NCBI RefSeq assembly: GCF_001279725.1
Contig: NZ_LGDE01000238.1
Location: 1 to 64,000 of the forward strand
Direction: 5' to 3'
Length of the DNA stretch: 64,000 nucleotides
Source: Streptomyces sp. WM4235
GTDB taxonomy: Bacteria > Actinomycetota > Actinomycetes > Streptomycetales > Streptomycetaceae
The translations under genes were made by a program, and so were the position numbers. Within the stretch, counting starts at the first letter, position 1. Each line of letters opens with the position of its first letter. Of this stretch, positions 31,918-41,107 are shown piece after piece. The notes under the pieces are model-generated. The model was not told the origin of the DNA and did not search any database. It was given only the letters and a program-made list of their open reading frames with translations.

Positions 31918-33891
31918 TCAGTCCCGGCCGCCGGCCGCGCCGTCGAGCGCGGTGATCCCGGCGCCGCTCGCCAGCCTTCCGGTCAGCGTGACCGCGGCGC
32001 CCCGGGCGCCGGCCGGAGCGGCGAGACTGCGTCCCTTGCTCTCCGCGCGGACCGCGCCGGTCGCGGTGATCGCCGTGACCTCCCGGCTGCCGGCGGCGAG
32101 CTGGTACCAGCGGCCGGCCGGGGAGCGCCAGCGGGTGCCCGCGAGCAGGTGCTGTCCGAAGCGCCCGCAGGCGGCGGTGGCCCGCGCCCGCGCCACGTCC
32201 TGCGGCGGCCCCGAGGGCGGGCGCAGTTGTACGAGCACGTCCCCGGGGCCGGCCCAGCCGGAGGCCCGGGTGCAGGACCAGACGGCCCGACCGCCTCCGT
32301 CGGGGAGTTCCGGGTCGGCGAAGTCCCAGATGTTGACGGCGCGCACCCCGGCGCCGGGGAGTTCCCGCAACCGGCAGGCGACCGGCGCCCAGGCGGCCCG
32401 GGCGGCCGTTCCGGTGGCCTCGCGCGGTTGCCGGGCGGGCACGGCGCCGGGTCCGGTGGGCAGCGGTGTGTAGGTGAGGTGCACGGGGGTGAGCGCGCCC
32501 AGGTCGGCGAGGACGAAGGCGTGCTTCTCCACGATGCGGGCGGAGGAGGTCAGTTCCAGTGCGGGCCAGGTGTCGCAGGCGCCCGCGGCGCGGGGCACCG
32601 CGGTGGGCGCGGTGACCCCGTCGGCGGCGACGTCCAGGGGTTTCGCCGGGTCCCCGGCCCGTGTCAGGTCGCGGGTGCCGGCCTTGGCGATCCACGGTGC
32701 GAGCAGGTACCGGGCGGCCGTGCCGGTGCGGCCGAGGCTGAGCGCGGCGGCCGTGGTGACCCCGGACTCGTCGGTACGGGCGAACGCGAGCTCTCGGGCT
32801 CGCGGCCCTTCGGCGGCCTCGGCGTAGCGGACGACCCGGTCCGCGTCGAGCAGGAGCACCACGGCCCGGCCGTCGCTGTCCCCCGCGTACAGCAACTGGG
32901 GCGGGCGGGCCGGCGGGTCCGTGGGCGTCCCCGGCGCGGCCGTCACCGGCACCTCGCGCGGTCGGGCCGCCCACGTGCCCAGGGCCCGGGCGAGCAGGGC
33001 CCGGTCGGCGGCGCGACCGCCCCGGGCGGGCCAGGCGGTGAAGTCGACCCGGGCGGTGTCGGCCCAGGCGTCGGCCGGCACCCTGACCAGCCGTGCGGGG
33101 TCCAGTGCCCCGGCGGCCACCGGACCGGCGAGCGGCCGGACGTCGGGCGACCGCGACGCGGTGTGGGCGGCCAGGACCCCGCCGACGACGGCGAGCGCGG
33201 CCGTCGCGGCCCATACGGCCCGGACCCGGCGGCGGCGGCGCAGCAGGTCGGTGGGGCGGGCGCTGACCACGCTGGCGTCGAACTCCGGGTTCCGCAGGGC
33301 CTCCGGGAGCGCCTCCCCCGCGCGGGACCCGCCGTCCGGGTCGGCGGTGTCCCCCGCGGGGACCGCCATCGCCTCCCGGACGGCGTCCGCCGGGTCGGCG
33401 GCGCCGGCCGCGCGGAGCAGTCGTACGACGCTCTCCTCGGGCAGGCCGTCCAGCCGGTGCAGCACGAAGGCGGCTCGCACCGGGGCGGACGCGCCGGCCA
33501 GCAGTCGGGCGGCCTCGTCGATCCCGCCGGCCGGGGGCCACAGCCTCAGCCCCCACACGAAGGGCGGGGCGGGTGGCCAGGAGAGCCGGGCCAGGGCGGC
33601 GCGGGTCCGACCGGCCCGGGCGAGGGAGGCGCGGAGCACGCGTACCCGCACGTCCTCCAGCGGGGCGCCGGGGTCGTCGGGACCGCCCGGACCGTCGGCC
33701 CCGGTGCCTCCTCCCCCGGTGTGCGGGAGCGCGCGCTGCACGGCCTTGTGTGCCAGCAGTACGCGGGTGTGCCGCCCCGATGTCCCGGGGAGCGTCACGT
33801 AGGCGAGCCGTACCAGTCGGGGGTACTGCTCGACGATGACCGCCTCGGCCTGCTCGACTGCGGTGGTACCGAATCGCTGTGATGTGCCCAC
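31918..33891 (-). CDS. Sigma-like N-terminal region fused to TM anchor and extracytoplasmic domain
   Basis: This 657-residue protein has three parts. Residues 1-170 resemble a degenerate ECF sigma factor: [14 protein letters not shown] recalls region 2, and [20 protein letters not shown] recalls region 4. Around residues 225-245 lies one membrane helix ([19 protein letters not shown]) after an RRRRR stop-transfer motif. The remaining 400 residues form an unknown exported domain with paired Cys residues. The gene is divergent from a sigma-70-like gene. The start is GTG with GGAG very close. Function is unknown; an anti-sigma or membrane-tethered regulator is plausible but not shown. Confidence 0.75.
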   Translation of the reverse strand: MGTSQRFGTTAVEQAEAVIVEQYPRLVRLAYVTLPGTSGRHTRVLLAHKAVQRALPHTGGGGTGADGPGGPDDPGAPLEDVRVRVLRASLARAGRTRAALARLSWPPAPPFVWGLRLWPPAGGIDEAARLLAGASAPVRAAFVLHRLDGLPEESVVRLLRAAGAADPADAVREAMAVPAGDTADPDGGSRAGEALPEALRNPEFDASVVSARPTDLLRRRRRVRAVWAATAALAVVGGVLAAHTASRSPDVRPLAGPVAAGALDPARLVRVPADAWADTARVDFTAWPARGGRAADRALLARALGTWAARPREVPVTAAPGTPTDPPARPPQLLYAGDSDGRAVVLLLDADRVVRYAEAAEGPRARELAFARTDESGVTTAAALSLGRTGTAARYLLAPWIAKAGTRDLTRAGDPAKPLDVAADGVTAPTAVPRAAGACDTWPALELTSSARIVEKHAFVLADLGALTPVHLTYTPLPTGPGAVPARQPREATGTAARAAWAPVACRLRELPGAGVRAVNIWDFADPELPDGGGRAVWSCTRASGWAGPGDVLVQLRPPSGPPQDVARARATAACGRFGQHLLAGTRWRSPAGRWYQLAAGSREVTAITATGAVRAESKGRSLAAPAGARGAAVTLTGRLASGAGITALDGAAGGRD

Positions 33892-34145
33892 GCTCCGACA
33901 AACGAGTGAATCTTGGGATGGTCACACGTGGTGCGCGGTGGGCGCGGTGCCGGAGGGGCCGGCACGCGAACGGCATATGCGTATGCGCCGGTTGAGGGGC
34001 GGCTCGATCGAAGTTGGTCGCAAGTCGATCACCACTGTGCCGATTGCTTCCAGCTTTCTTCTATACGCCCTCCGAGTGCGCCCGCGCTGACACGCTGGCG
34101 GTGCGAGCGCCCAGGGGATGAGGGCTCAGGGGATGGGGTGGAGCG

Positions 34146-34739
34146 GTGAACGATGGCGGACCGGAGGAGCCCGGCGGTGCCGTGGGGCTGCCGAGCCGGC
34201 GACGGCAGCCGACTCCGATGACCCAGTGGGATCCGCCCGCGCGCCTGTCGTACTGGGCCTTCCACACCAACCGGCGGCCCGCCTACATGCGGTTCGCCTA
34301 CCTCCAGCTGGGCTCCGACGCCGCCGCCGAGGACGCGGTGGACGCCACCTTCGACACGCTCATGAACGACTGGCTCCGCATGCTGCACATGGACCGCCTG
34401 GACGCCTACGCCTGGACCGTCCTCAAACAACGGATCGTCGATCGACAGCACCGGCGCGTCCCGTGCCCCCGGCCGATGGACATCAGCGCCTTCGAGGCGG
34501 CGCTCAAGGAAGCCCACTGCGATCACTACGAGGTGCTGACCGACACCATCCGCTTCTACTCGGCCGTCTCGCGGCTCGCCGAACGGCAGCGGGACACCGT
34601 GATGCTGCGGTACGGCCTCCAGTGCACCCCCGGGGAGGCCGCCTCGGTGATGGGTGTCGACGAGGCCACGGTCCGCTCGCAGCTCGGCCAGGCGCACCGT
34701 CGACTCGCCCGGCTGCTCGACGCGTCCGTCGAGTCATGA
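34146..34739 (+). CDS. Sigma-70-family (ECF-like) regulator
   Basis: This 197-residue protein has a region-2-like segment (AYMRFAYLQLGSDAAAEDAV, then DATFDTLMNDWLRM) and a region-4 HTH (LAERQRDTVMLRYGL and PGEAASVMGVDEATVRSQLG). Such proteins direct RNA polymerase to alternative promoters. The start is GTG; an internal ATG 24 codons later is possible because the GGAG upstream of GTG is only 2 nt away. Its stop overlaps the ATG of the next gene (ATGA), so the two are co-translated. The divergent neighbour encodes a membrane-anchored sigma-like protein that may oppose it. Confidence 0.82.
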   Translation: MNDGGPEEPGGAVGLPSRRRQPTPMTQWDPPARLSYWAFHTNRRPAYMRFAYLQLGSDAAAEDAVDATFDTLMNDWLRMLHMDRLDAYAWTVLKQRIVDRQHRRVPCPRPMDISAFEAALKEAHCDHYEVLTDTIRFYSAVSRLAERQRDTVMLRYGLQCTPGEAASVMGVDEATVRSQLGQAHRRLARLLDASVES

Positions 34740-36565
34740 GGCCGCGCGAGAGCCGGGACCGCGACGGAACCCCTCGCTCCCTGGCCGAGTTCCTGGCCCG
34801 GGCGGGCGTCCGCGACCGCTACCCGCACTACGACCTCGGCGCGGCCGAGGCCCGGTTGCTGCGCTTCCCCCGGACGCCCGCCGGCCGCGCACGGCGCGGT
34901 TCCCCCCTGGGCTGGAGCGATCCGGCCCGGGACGTGCCGCTCGACGCCGAGCGGGCCCGGCGCGACCTGAAGTCGGCCTGCCTGGGCGCCGTGTGCGATC
35001 CGAACGCGGAGGCCAGGCTCGCCTCCTTCGCCCGCGGCGGGCACACCGACCTGGCCGGCGCGGTGGTCTTCGGCTGCCTGCTGCACCTGTCCGGTCTCCG
35101 CGAAGGGGCCAGGTTCTGGTGGCAGTTCGCGGCCGGCTCCGGGCGGGCCCGGACCGCGGCGGCCGCCTACTGCCTTTTCCTCGACCACTCCCGGCGCGGC
35201 GAGCACCACGACGCCCGCGTCTGGGCCCGGGAGCTGGGCCGCCGCGGGTACCGGCCCGCCGGCCACCGGGAGCTGCGCGAGGTCCGGCTGTGCGCGCAGG
35301 CGGCCGTCCTGCGCTACGTGGACCAGCTCGACGATCCCGACCTGGGACCGGTGCCGCTGCCCAAGCCGGGGCTGACGACCGTGCTGGCGGCGTTCCGCCC
35401 CGCGCCTGCGCCGCCCGCCCCCGCCGCACCGGGCGTCGGCCCGCCGCGCCGGCCGCCCCTCACCGGGGCCTCCCGTGCCGGCGGATCGCTCGGCGCGGCG
35501 GGCGAGGCCCTCGCGCAGGCCCGCCGCGCGCTGGCCGTCGTACGCGTACTGGAACGTCGCCCGCTGGGCGTGCGGACCTGCCAACTGGGGCGTGAATCGG
35601 GCCTGTCCGAAGCGGAGCTCGCGCCACTGCTGTCGATGCTGTGCGAGGAGGGGTACGCCTGCCGGCCCGGCGCGGGGGTCTTCGGCCGCGGACCGGCCCT
35701 GGACCGGCTCGCCGCCCCGGGCCTCGCGGGCCTCGCGGAGCAGCTCCGGCGTGCCCTGGCACGGGAAGGCTCGGGGGCCGCCGTCCACCTCGGCCGGCAC
35801 CCGGACGAGGAGGCCCGGATCCCGCGGCCGGCGGACGGGCCCGGTATGCCGACGGGGTGGCGGTGGCCGGACTTCCGCGCCGGCGCGCACACGGCCGGCG
35901 TCGGGGAGTGCCCGTTCACCCGGTTCGACCACGAACTCGGCACGGACCACGTGGCGCGGCTCCGCCCGGCCCGGCCGACGCCGTCGGCCGTCATCACCGA
36001 CGGCCGCGTCCTGTTCCATGCCCTCGACCCGATGGCGCCGGGCGTCCCGGTCCTCGATCTGCGTGCCTGCTCCCCCGGGGCCGGCTGCCCGGTCGCGCCG
36101 ATCGACAGCGCCGCCGCCGGCTGCCTCGCGCTGTCGCTGCCCGCGCCGCACGCGCAACGGCTGCGGCGCGCCGGCGACCTCCTGCGCCGCACGGCGGTCC
36201 CGGTGCTCCTGGCCCTCCTCCTGTCGGGCGCGATCCCGGCGGACGCGCCCGCCGTGCGGGTTGACGTCACGGAGGCGGCGAACGCTCCGAGCCCCCCGGT
36301 CCCGCCGGTCTCGCCCGCCGGGATCACCCCGGAGACCCTGCGGCACCTGCGCAAGCTGTTCCGTACCCCGGTCGGCGGTGGCGCCGGCGCGGACGGCCCC
36401 CACCTGGTCAGCGACCCGGTCGCGGCGGCCGCGTACCTCTTCGACGCCGTACCGGAGGACGCCGAACGGCCGCGGCTGGCGCTCCCCCACACCTTCGCGC
36501 CGCTCACTCCCGGCAGCCTGACCGCGCCGGGAGGGCTGGTGGTGCTGGGGACGGACGAGACGTGA
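34736..36565 (+). CDS. Large regulator: helical-repeat N-terminus, IclR-like C-terminal half
   Basis: This 609-residue cytosolic protein is translationally coupled to the sigma-like gene. Residues about 70-190 form helical repeats (GHTDLAGAVVFGCLLHLSGL; REGARFWWQFAAGSG) of TPR/Sel1 character. A Pro-rich linker follows. Residues about 265-320 form a winged helix (AVVRVLERRPLGVRTCQLGR). The next 170 residues resemble an IclR effector domain (VITDGRVLFHALDP; GCLALSLPAPHAQRLRRAGD). An IclR-like module fused behind helical repeats is unusual. It may act on the sigma factor or at the same promoters; no ligand can be proposed. Confidence 0.7.
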   Translation: MRPRESRDRDGTPRSLAEFLARAGVRDRYPHYDLGAAEARLLRFPRTPAGRARRGSPLGWSDPARDVPLDAERARRDLKSACLGAVCDPNAEARLASFARGGHTDLAGAVVFGCLLHLSGLREGARFWWQFAAGSGRARTAAAAYCLFLDHSRRGEHHDARVWARELGRRGYRPAGHRELREVRLCAQAAVLRYVDQLDDPDLGPVPLPKPGLTTVLAAFRPAPAPPAPAAPGVGPPRRPPLTGASRAGGSLGAAGEALAQARRALAVVRVLERRPLGVRTCQLGRESGLSEAELAPLLSMLCEEGYACRPGAGVFGRGPALDRLAAPGLAGLAEQLRRALAREGSGAAVHLGRHPDEEARIPRPADGPGMPTGWRWPDFRAGAHTAGVGECPFTRFDHELGTDHVARLRPARPTPSAVITDGRVLFHALDPMAPGVPVLDLRACSPGAGCPVAPIDSAAAGCLALSLPAPHAQRLRRAGDLLRRTAVPVLLALLLSGAIPADAPAVRVDVTEAANAPSPPVPPVSPAGITPETLRHLRKLFRTPVGGGAGADGPHLVSDPVAAAAYLFDAVPEDAERPRLALPHTFAPLTPGSLTAPGGLVVLGTDET

Positions 36566-36571
36566 CGGGCC

Positions 36572-38245
36572 TCAGGCCGGTGGCACGAAGGAGTCCAGTG
36601 CCGCGTCGAAGTGGCTCCGCGCCTCGCCGAGCCGTCCCACGGGGGCGGAGACCCAGACGTCGTACATGCTGCCGTTCTCGTCCCAGCAGAGGTCGAAGGT
36701 GTGCCGGGCGCCCTCCGCCGCGGTGAAGCCGTTCCAGGTGAACTCCCACAGCGCGGCGGGCAGTCCGTTGTGGGTGGTCCGCACGATCGTGTTGTCGCGG
36801 TAGCCGGGATTGGTGTCGGGGCCGCCCGCGTCGGAGGTCTTCATCGCCGCGGGCGGTCCGCCGGCGACCGGCGGCGTCGACTTGATGCCGATACGGAAGG
36901 CCCCGTCCGGGGAGACGTAGAAGACCCGCTGGTCATCGGTGGTGCGCTGGTACCCCTGGGGCACGGCGAGGCTGAACCCCTCCCGGTCGACGACGGTGCG
37001 GTAGCCGGCGGGCGCGGGTTTCGTGGGCACGGAACGCTCGGGCCGCGGGGTCCGCGCTTCCACGGGCGCGGGGGTCGCCGTGGGCGGGAGGACGGCGTTC
37101 GCGGGGCTCGGGGAGGCCGGGATCCCGGCCGCGGATCCGGGCGCGCCGGCCGGGGTCGTGGCGGCGGGGGCGGCCGTGTCGGTCCGCCCCCGCGACCCGT
37201 CGTCGAACAGCGAGGTCACGATCACGGTGGCGACGACCGCCAGGACGACCAGGGCCACGACCAGCCCGATCCGCAGGGCCGGGCGGGCCGGGGCGGCGGC
37301 GGGGCCGGCCGGTCGAACCACGTGCTCGGTCGGGGAATAGCCGGGCGGGGTGCCGGTGCCGGGCGCCGCCTTCCGACCGGAGGTCCCGGCGGGCGGGGTC
37401 GCGGCGGCGGCCCGGTCGAGCAGGGGCACCTTGCCGGTGGCCACGTACGCCGACAGCAAGCGCTTCGTCTCGGCGGCGTCCAACCGTCGCTCCGGATCCC
37501 GGTCCAGCAGGCCGTGGATGACCGGCAGCAGCGGCCCCGCCTTCGCCGGCGGGCGGATCTCGTCGTGGACGACGGCGTGCAGCACCCCGCCGAGGGAGTC
37601 CCGGTGGAAGGGCGATTCCCCGGTCAGGGCCGCGCACAGCAGGGCGCCCAGTGACCACAGGTCGGATTCGGGTCCCGCCGCGGCGCCCTGCATGCGTTCG
37701 GGGGAGGTGTACTCGGGTGAGCCGACGAAGGCGCCGGTCTCGCTGATGGTCGTGGAGCCGGCGAGGTGGGCGATGCCGAAGTCGGTCAGGACCACCCGGT
37801 CGGTGTCGGCCTCCATCAGGACGTTGGCGGGCTTGACGTCCCGGTGGAGCACCCCGCGGGCGTGGGCCGCGGTCAGGGCGCCGAGCAGGGCGAGTCCGGT
37901 GCGGGCGGTCTCGGCGGGGTCCAGCGGGCCCGCGGCGGCGAGCCGGTCCGCGAGGGACCCGCCGTCGACGAGTTCCATCACGATGTACGGCCGCCCGTCG
38001 TCCTCCACCACGTCGTGGACGACGACCACGTGCGGATGCCGGACCTGCGCCACGGTGCGTGCCTCGCGCAGGGCTCCCGCGGCTTCCGTTCCGTCCCCGA
38101 CGTGGAGTTCCTTGACGGCGACCGACCGTCCGAGCAGCTCGTCGGTCGCGCGCCAGACGGTCCCCATCCCGCCCCTGCCCAACCGCTCCTCCAGCCGGTA
38201 ACGCCCGGCGACCACAGTCCTGTTGCGCGGATCGTGCTGCGACAC
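36572..38245 (-). CDS. Membrane Ser/Thr protein kinase (PknB-like)
   Basis: This 557-residue Hanks-type kinase has the Gly loop LGRGGMGTVW, catalytic Lys in VAVKELH, the catalytic loop HRDVKPANVLM, DFG in LTDFGIAHL and the APE-like SPEYTSPER. Its single membrane helix (LVVALVVLAVVATVIVTSLF, near residue 345) is followed by a Pro/Ala/Thr-rich stalk and an extracytoplasmic domain of about 130 residues with VDREGFSLAVPQGYQR and WEFTWNGF, not a PASTA domain. It should phosphorylate cytosolic proteins in response to an external cue. GTG was chosen because GGGGAGAGAC lies directly upstream. It converges on the large regulator gene with a gap of 6 bp. Confidence 0.92.
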   Translation of the reverse strand: MSQHDPRNRTVVAGRYRLEERLGRGGMGTVWRATDELLGRSVAVKELHVGDGTEAAGALREARTVAQVRHPHVVVVHDVVEDDGRPYIVMELVDGGSLADRLAAAGPLDPAETARTGLALLGALTAAHARGVLHRDVKPANVLMEADTDRVVLTDFGIAHLAGSTTISETGAFVGSPEYTSPERMQGAAAGPESDLWSLGALLCAALTGESPFHRDSLGGVLHAVVHDEIRPPAKAGPLLPVIHGLLDRDPERRLDAAETKRLLSAYVATGKVPLLDRAAAATPPAGTSGRKAAPGTGTPPGYSPTEHVVRPAGPAAAPARPALRIGLVVALVVLAVVATVIVTSLFDDGSRGRTDTAAPAATTPAGAPGSAAGIPASPSPANAVLPPTATPAPVEARTPRPERSVPTKPAPAGYRTVVDREGFSLAVPQGYQRTTDDQRVFYVSPDGAFRIGIKSTPPVAGGPPAAMKTSDAGGPDTNPGYRDNTIVRTTHNGLPAALWEFTWNGFTAAEGARHTFDLCWDENGSMYDVWVSAPVGRLGEARSHFDAALDSFVPPA

Positions 38246-38293
38246 GTCTCTCCCCCTCGCCCCGTTCAGGGCCATGATGCCGCACAACGCAAA

Positions 38294-38317
38294 AAGCCCC
38301 ACCGAAGTGGGGCTTTC
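38294..38317 (-). terminator. Intrinsic terminator of tRNA-Leu
   Basis: On the minus strand AAAGCCCCAC-TTCG-GTGGGGCTTT forms a 10-bp stem with a UUCG tetraloop and is followed by further T residues. It starts only a few bases after the encoded CCA end of the tRNA. Confidence 0.88.
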
Positions 38318-38322
38318 GTGCT

Positions 38323-38409
38323 GGTGTCCGAGGGGGGACTTGAACCCCCACGCCCGATAAAGGGCACTAGCACCTCAAGCTAGCGCGTCTGCCATTCCGC
38401 CACCCGGAC
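38323..38409 (-). tRNA. tRNA-Leu (anticodon GAG)
   Basis: The minus strand folds into a class II tRNA of 87 nt including an encoded CCA. The acceptor stem pairs GTCCGGG with CTCGGAC (one G-U pair), discriminator A. The anticodon arm CTAGC-TTGAGGT-GCTAG presents GAG, which reads CTC and CTT leucine codons. There is a long variable arm (GTGCCCTTTATCGGGC region) and a T arm GGGGGTTCAAGTCCCCC. A -10-like TATTGT lies about 40 nt upstream with a weak -35. Confidence 0.95.
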
Positions 38410-38614
38410 CAGGTGGTCGGCCCCGGTTTCCCGCGGCGACATGGACAACAATAGCAGGGGATCGACGTGGTTCCGACCAGGTATTCGGCTCCCGTGGAAT
38501 CCGACGCGCCGCGCTGACCTGCGGGCATACCCCGCGGGGCCTGACGAGACGGATCGTCTCTCCGCTCGGCCCGGGGATGGGCGGGCTCGCGTTCCCGTGA
38601 GCGGGTCGGGCCGG

Positions 38615-39556
38615 CTACGGGCAGTGGATGACCTGACCCGCGTACGAGAGGTTGCCGCCGAAGCCGAAGAGCAGGACCGGGGCGCCGGAGGGGATCTCGC
38701 CGCGCTGGACCAGCTTGGACAGGGCCATCGGAATGCTCGCGGCCGAGGTGTTGCCGGAGTCGACGACATCGCGGGCGACCACGGCGTTGACGGCTCCGAT
38801 CTTCGCGGCGAGCGGTTCGATGATCCGCAGGTTCGCCTGGTGCAGGACGACGCCGGCGAGGTCCTCGGGGGTGATCCCGCTGTTCTCGCACACCTTGCGG
38901 GCGAGCGCGGGCAGCCGACTGGTGGTCCACCGGTAGACGGCCTGGCCCTCCTGCGCGAAGACCGGGGGCGAGCCCTCGATCCGCACGGCGTGGCCCATCT
39001 CGGGCACCGAGCCCCACAGCACCGGGCCGATGCCGGGCCGCTCGCTCGCCTCGACCACGGCGGCTCCGGCGCCGTCGCCGGTCAGCACGCAGGTGGTGCG
39101 GTCGCTCCAGTCGGTGATCTCGGTCATCTTGTCGGCGCCGATGACCAGGGCGCGGGTGGCGGCGCCGGCGCGGATCGCGTGGTCGGCGGCGGCCAGGGTG
39201 TGGGTGAAGCCGGAGCAGACGACGTTGATGTCCATGACGGCGGGGCCGCCGCCCATGCCCAGCTTGGCCGCGACGCGGGCGGCCATGTTGGGGGAACGGT
39301 CGATCGCGGTGGACGTGGCCACGAGGACGAGGTCGATGTCGTCGGGGGTGAGTCCGGCGTTCGCGAGGGCCTTGCCCGCGGCCTGGAAGGCCAGCTCGTC
39401 GACCGGCTCCTCGGGCCCCGCCATGTGACGCGTCTTGATGCCGACCCGGGATCGGATCCACTCGTCGTTGGTGTCGACCATGGCCGCGAGGTCCTCGTTG
39501 GTGATCACTTTCGCGGGCTGGTAGTGCCCTAGCGCCACCACGCGTGAACCGGTCAT
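38615..39556 (-). CDS. Beta-ketoacyl-ACP synthase III (FabH-type thiolase-fold enzyme)
   Basis: This 313-residue protein has the KAS III catalytic triad at Cys114 (NVVCSGF), His239 (VLHQANLR) and Asn269 (SGNTSAAS). It also has the typical N-terminal EWIRSRVGIKTRH and C-terminal LLFGFGGNLSYA. KAS III condenses an acyl-CoA starter with malonyl-ACP. The gene lies away from any fab cluster, so this is probably a second, specialised paralogue acting in secondary metabolism or alternative starter use rather than the main FabH. ATG with GAGGGG upstream is the start. It is divergent from fdhD. Confidence 0.9.
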   Translation of the reverse strand: MTGSRVVALGHYQPAKVITNEDLAAMVDTNDEWIRSRVGIKTRHMAGPEEPVDELAFQAAGKALANAGLTPDDIDLVLVATSTAIDRSPNMAARVAAKLGMGGGPAVMDINVVCSGFTHTLAAADHAIRAGAATRALVIGADKMTEITDWSDRTTCVLTGDGAGAAVVEASERPGIGPVLWGSVPEMGHAVRIEGSPPVFAQEGQAVYRWTTSRLPALARKVCENSGITPEDLAGVVLHQANLRIIEPLAAKIGAVNAVVARDVVDSGNTSAASIPMALSKLVQRGEIPSGAPVLLFGFGGNLSYAGQVIHCP

Positions 39557-39758
39557 GGGCGGAAATCCCCTCGTCGACAGTCAGGATCACCCAGCTTTGC
39601 CTGCTACCGGTGGGTACGTGTGCGCGTGACCCGACAGGATTAAGGCACCTGAATTTGGAGAATTCCGAGGATCCTCCTGCCGGGGGCGTCCGCGACGGCG
39701 GATCCGCGAGAATGGGCCCGTCAGCTGCACGACGAGGAACGAACGGTGGACTGATCAC

Positions 39759-40586
39759 ATGGGACGGGTCACCGAACGCCGTCGCGTCGTCCGGATCCGC
39801 GGCGGCGTGGCGGGGGCCCGCCCGGACACGCTGGTGGCCGAGGAGCCGCTGGAGATCCGGTTGAACGGCAAACCGCTGGCCATCACGATGCGCACGCCGG
39901 GCGATGACTTCGCGCTGGCGGTGGGCTTCCTGGTGAGCGAGGGCGTGCTGGCGCACGCCTCGGACGTCCAGGCCGTCACCTACTGCGAGGGGGCGACCGC
40001 GGACGGTTCGAACACGTACAACGTGGTGAACGTGCAGCTCGCGGCCGGGGTGCCGGTGCCGGACATCACGCTGGAGCGCAACGTCTACACGACGTCCTCC
40101 TGCGGTCTGTGCGGGAAGGCGAGCCTGGACGCGGTGCGTACGGCGAGTCGGTTCCCGGGGATCGACGCCGACCCGGTCCGGGTGAGCGCGGAACTGCTGT
40201 CCCTGCTGCCGGACCGGCTGCGCGCGGCCCAGAAGGTCTTCGACCGTACGGGAGGACTCCACGCGGCGGGCCTGTTCTCCGCGGAGGGAGAGCTGATCGA
40301 CCTCCGGGAGGACGTGGGGCGGCACAACGCCGTGGACAAGATCGTCGGTCGGGCGTTGCAGGCCGGTCGGTTGCCGCTGTCCGGCTCGGTGCTGCTGGTG
40401 TCGGGGCGGGCCTCGTTCGAGCTGGCGCAGAAGGCGGTGATGGCGGGGATACCGGTGCTTGCGGCGGTCTCGGCGCCGTCCTCGCTGGCGGTGGACCTCG
40501 CGGTGGAGACGGGGCTGACGCTGGTGGGCTTCCTGCGCGGGCCGGACATGAACATCTACGCGGGCGAGCAGCGCGTGAGCCTGTAG
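39759..40586 (+). CDS. fdhD: Formate dehydrogenase accessory sulfurtransferase FdhD
   Basis: This 275-residue protein matches FdhD, which receives sulfur from a cysteine desulfurase and sulfurates the molybdenum cofactor so that formate dehydrogenase becomes active. The sulfur-carrying pair is Cys115 and Cys118 in [38 protein letters not shown] and [20 protein letters not shown] are conserved blocks around the GDP-like pocket. No formate dehydrogenase structural genes are in the window, so its client is encoded elsewhere. Confidence 0.95.
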   Translation: MGRVTERRRVVRIRGGVAGARPDTLVAEEPLEIRLNGKPLAITMRTPGDDFALAVGFLVSEGVLAHASDVQAVTYCEGATADGSNTYNVVNVQLAAGVPVPDITLERNVYTTSSCGLCGKASLDAVRTASRFPGIDADPVRVSAELLSLLPDRLRAAQKVFDRTGGLHAAGLFSAEGELIDLREDVGRHNAVDKIVGRALQAGRLPLSGSVLLVSGRASFELAQKAVMAGIPVLAAVSAPSSLAVDLAVETGLTLVGFLRGPDMNIYAGEQRVSL

Positions 40587-40672
40587 CGGCGCGTCACCCG
40601 GCGCCGGCCACCGGTCCCCCGCCGTCGACGCCCCGTCCCGTCGACGCCCTCACCCGTTGGGCCCCTCGCCCG

Positions 40673-41098
40673 TCAACGTCCTCGGCGGCCGCGTCGGGTC
40701 GGGGTCTGCTTCGGCTCCGGGGGATCGATGCGGTGCAGGTCGAGCGTCGCCGGGAGCGGGGTGGCTCCGGGGCCGCCGGCCTCGGCCCACGCGATGATCT
40801 CGTCGGTCGCGGTGTCGTCCAGGGCCCAGCCGAACCAGGCCGCGCGGGCGCCCTTGCGGCGGGCCTCGCTCGTGGGTTGGACCACGATGACGTTGGCCTG
40901 GGCGCAGGGGCCGAGGCAGTCGCTGGTACGGACGGCGAGGCGGCCGCCCGAGGCGGCGGCGGCCTCGCGCAGCCGGGCGAGTTGGCCCGCGTGGTCGGAG
41001 CCGGGGTTCTTGCGGGGGTCCCCGCAGCAGCAGCCCCGGCAGACCACCAGGGTGCAGGGTCGTTCGGCGTGGGCGGCGAGCGGGCGTATCCAGGTCAC
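40673..41098 (-). CDS. (2Fe-2S) ferredoxin-like protein
   Basis: This 141-residue protein has the thioredoxin-like 2Fe-2S fold. VVCRGCCCGDP carries Cys20, Cys23, Cys24 and Cys25, and SDCLGPCAQANVI carries Cys61 and Cys65; cluster ligands should be drawn from these. VIVVQPTSEARRKGARAAWFGW follows. Similar proteins accompany cobalamin biosynthesis or molybdoenzymes. Its location next to fdhD and the lack of other partners may mean an electron-transfer role, but this is inference. The start is GTG. The C-terminus is a basic tail TRRGRRGR. Confidence 0.8.
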   Translation of the reverse strand: MTWIRPLAAHAERPCTLVVCRGCCCGDPRKNPGSDHAGQLARLREAAAASGGRLAVRTSDCLGPCAQANVIVVQPTSEARRKGARAAWFGWALDDTATDEIIAWAEAGGPGATPLPATLDLHRIDPPEPKQTPTRRGRRGR

Positions 41099-41107
41099 CG
41101 CCGCACG

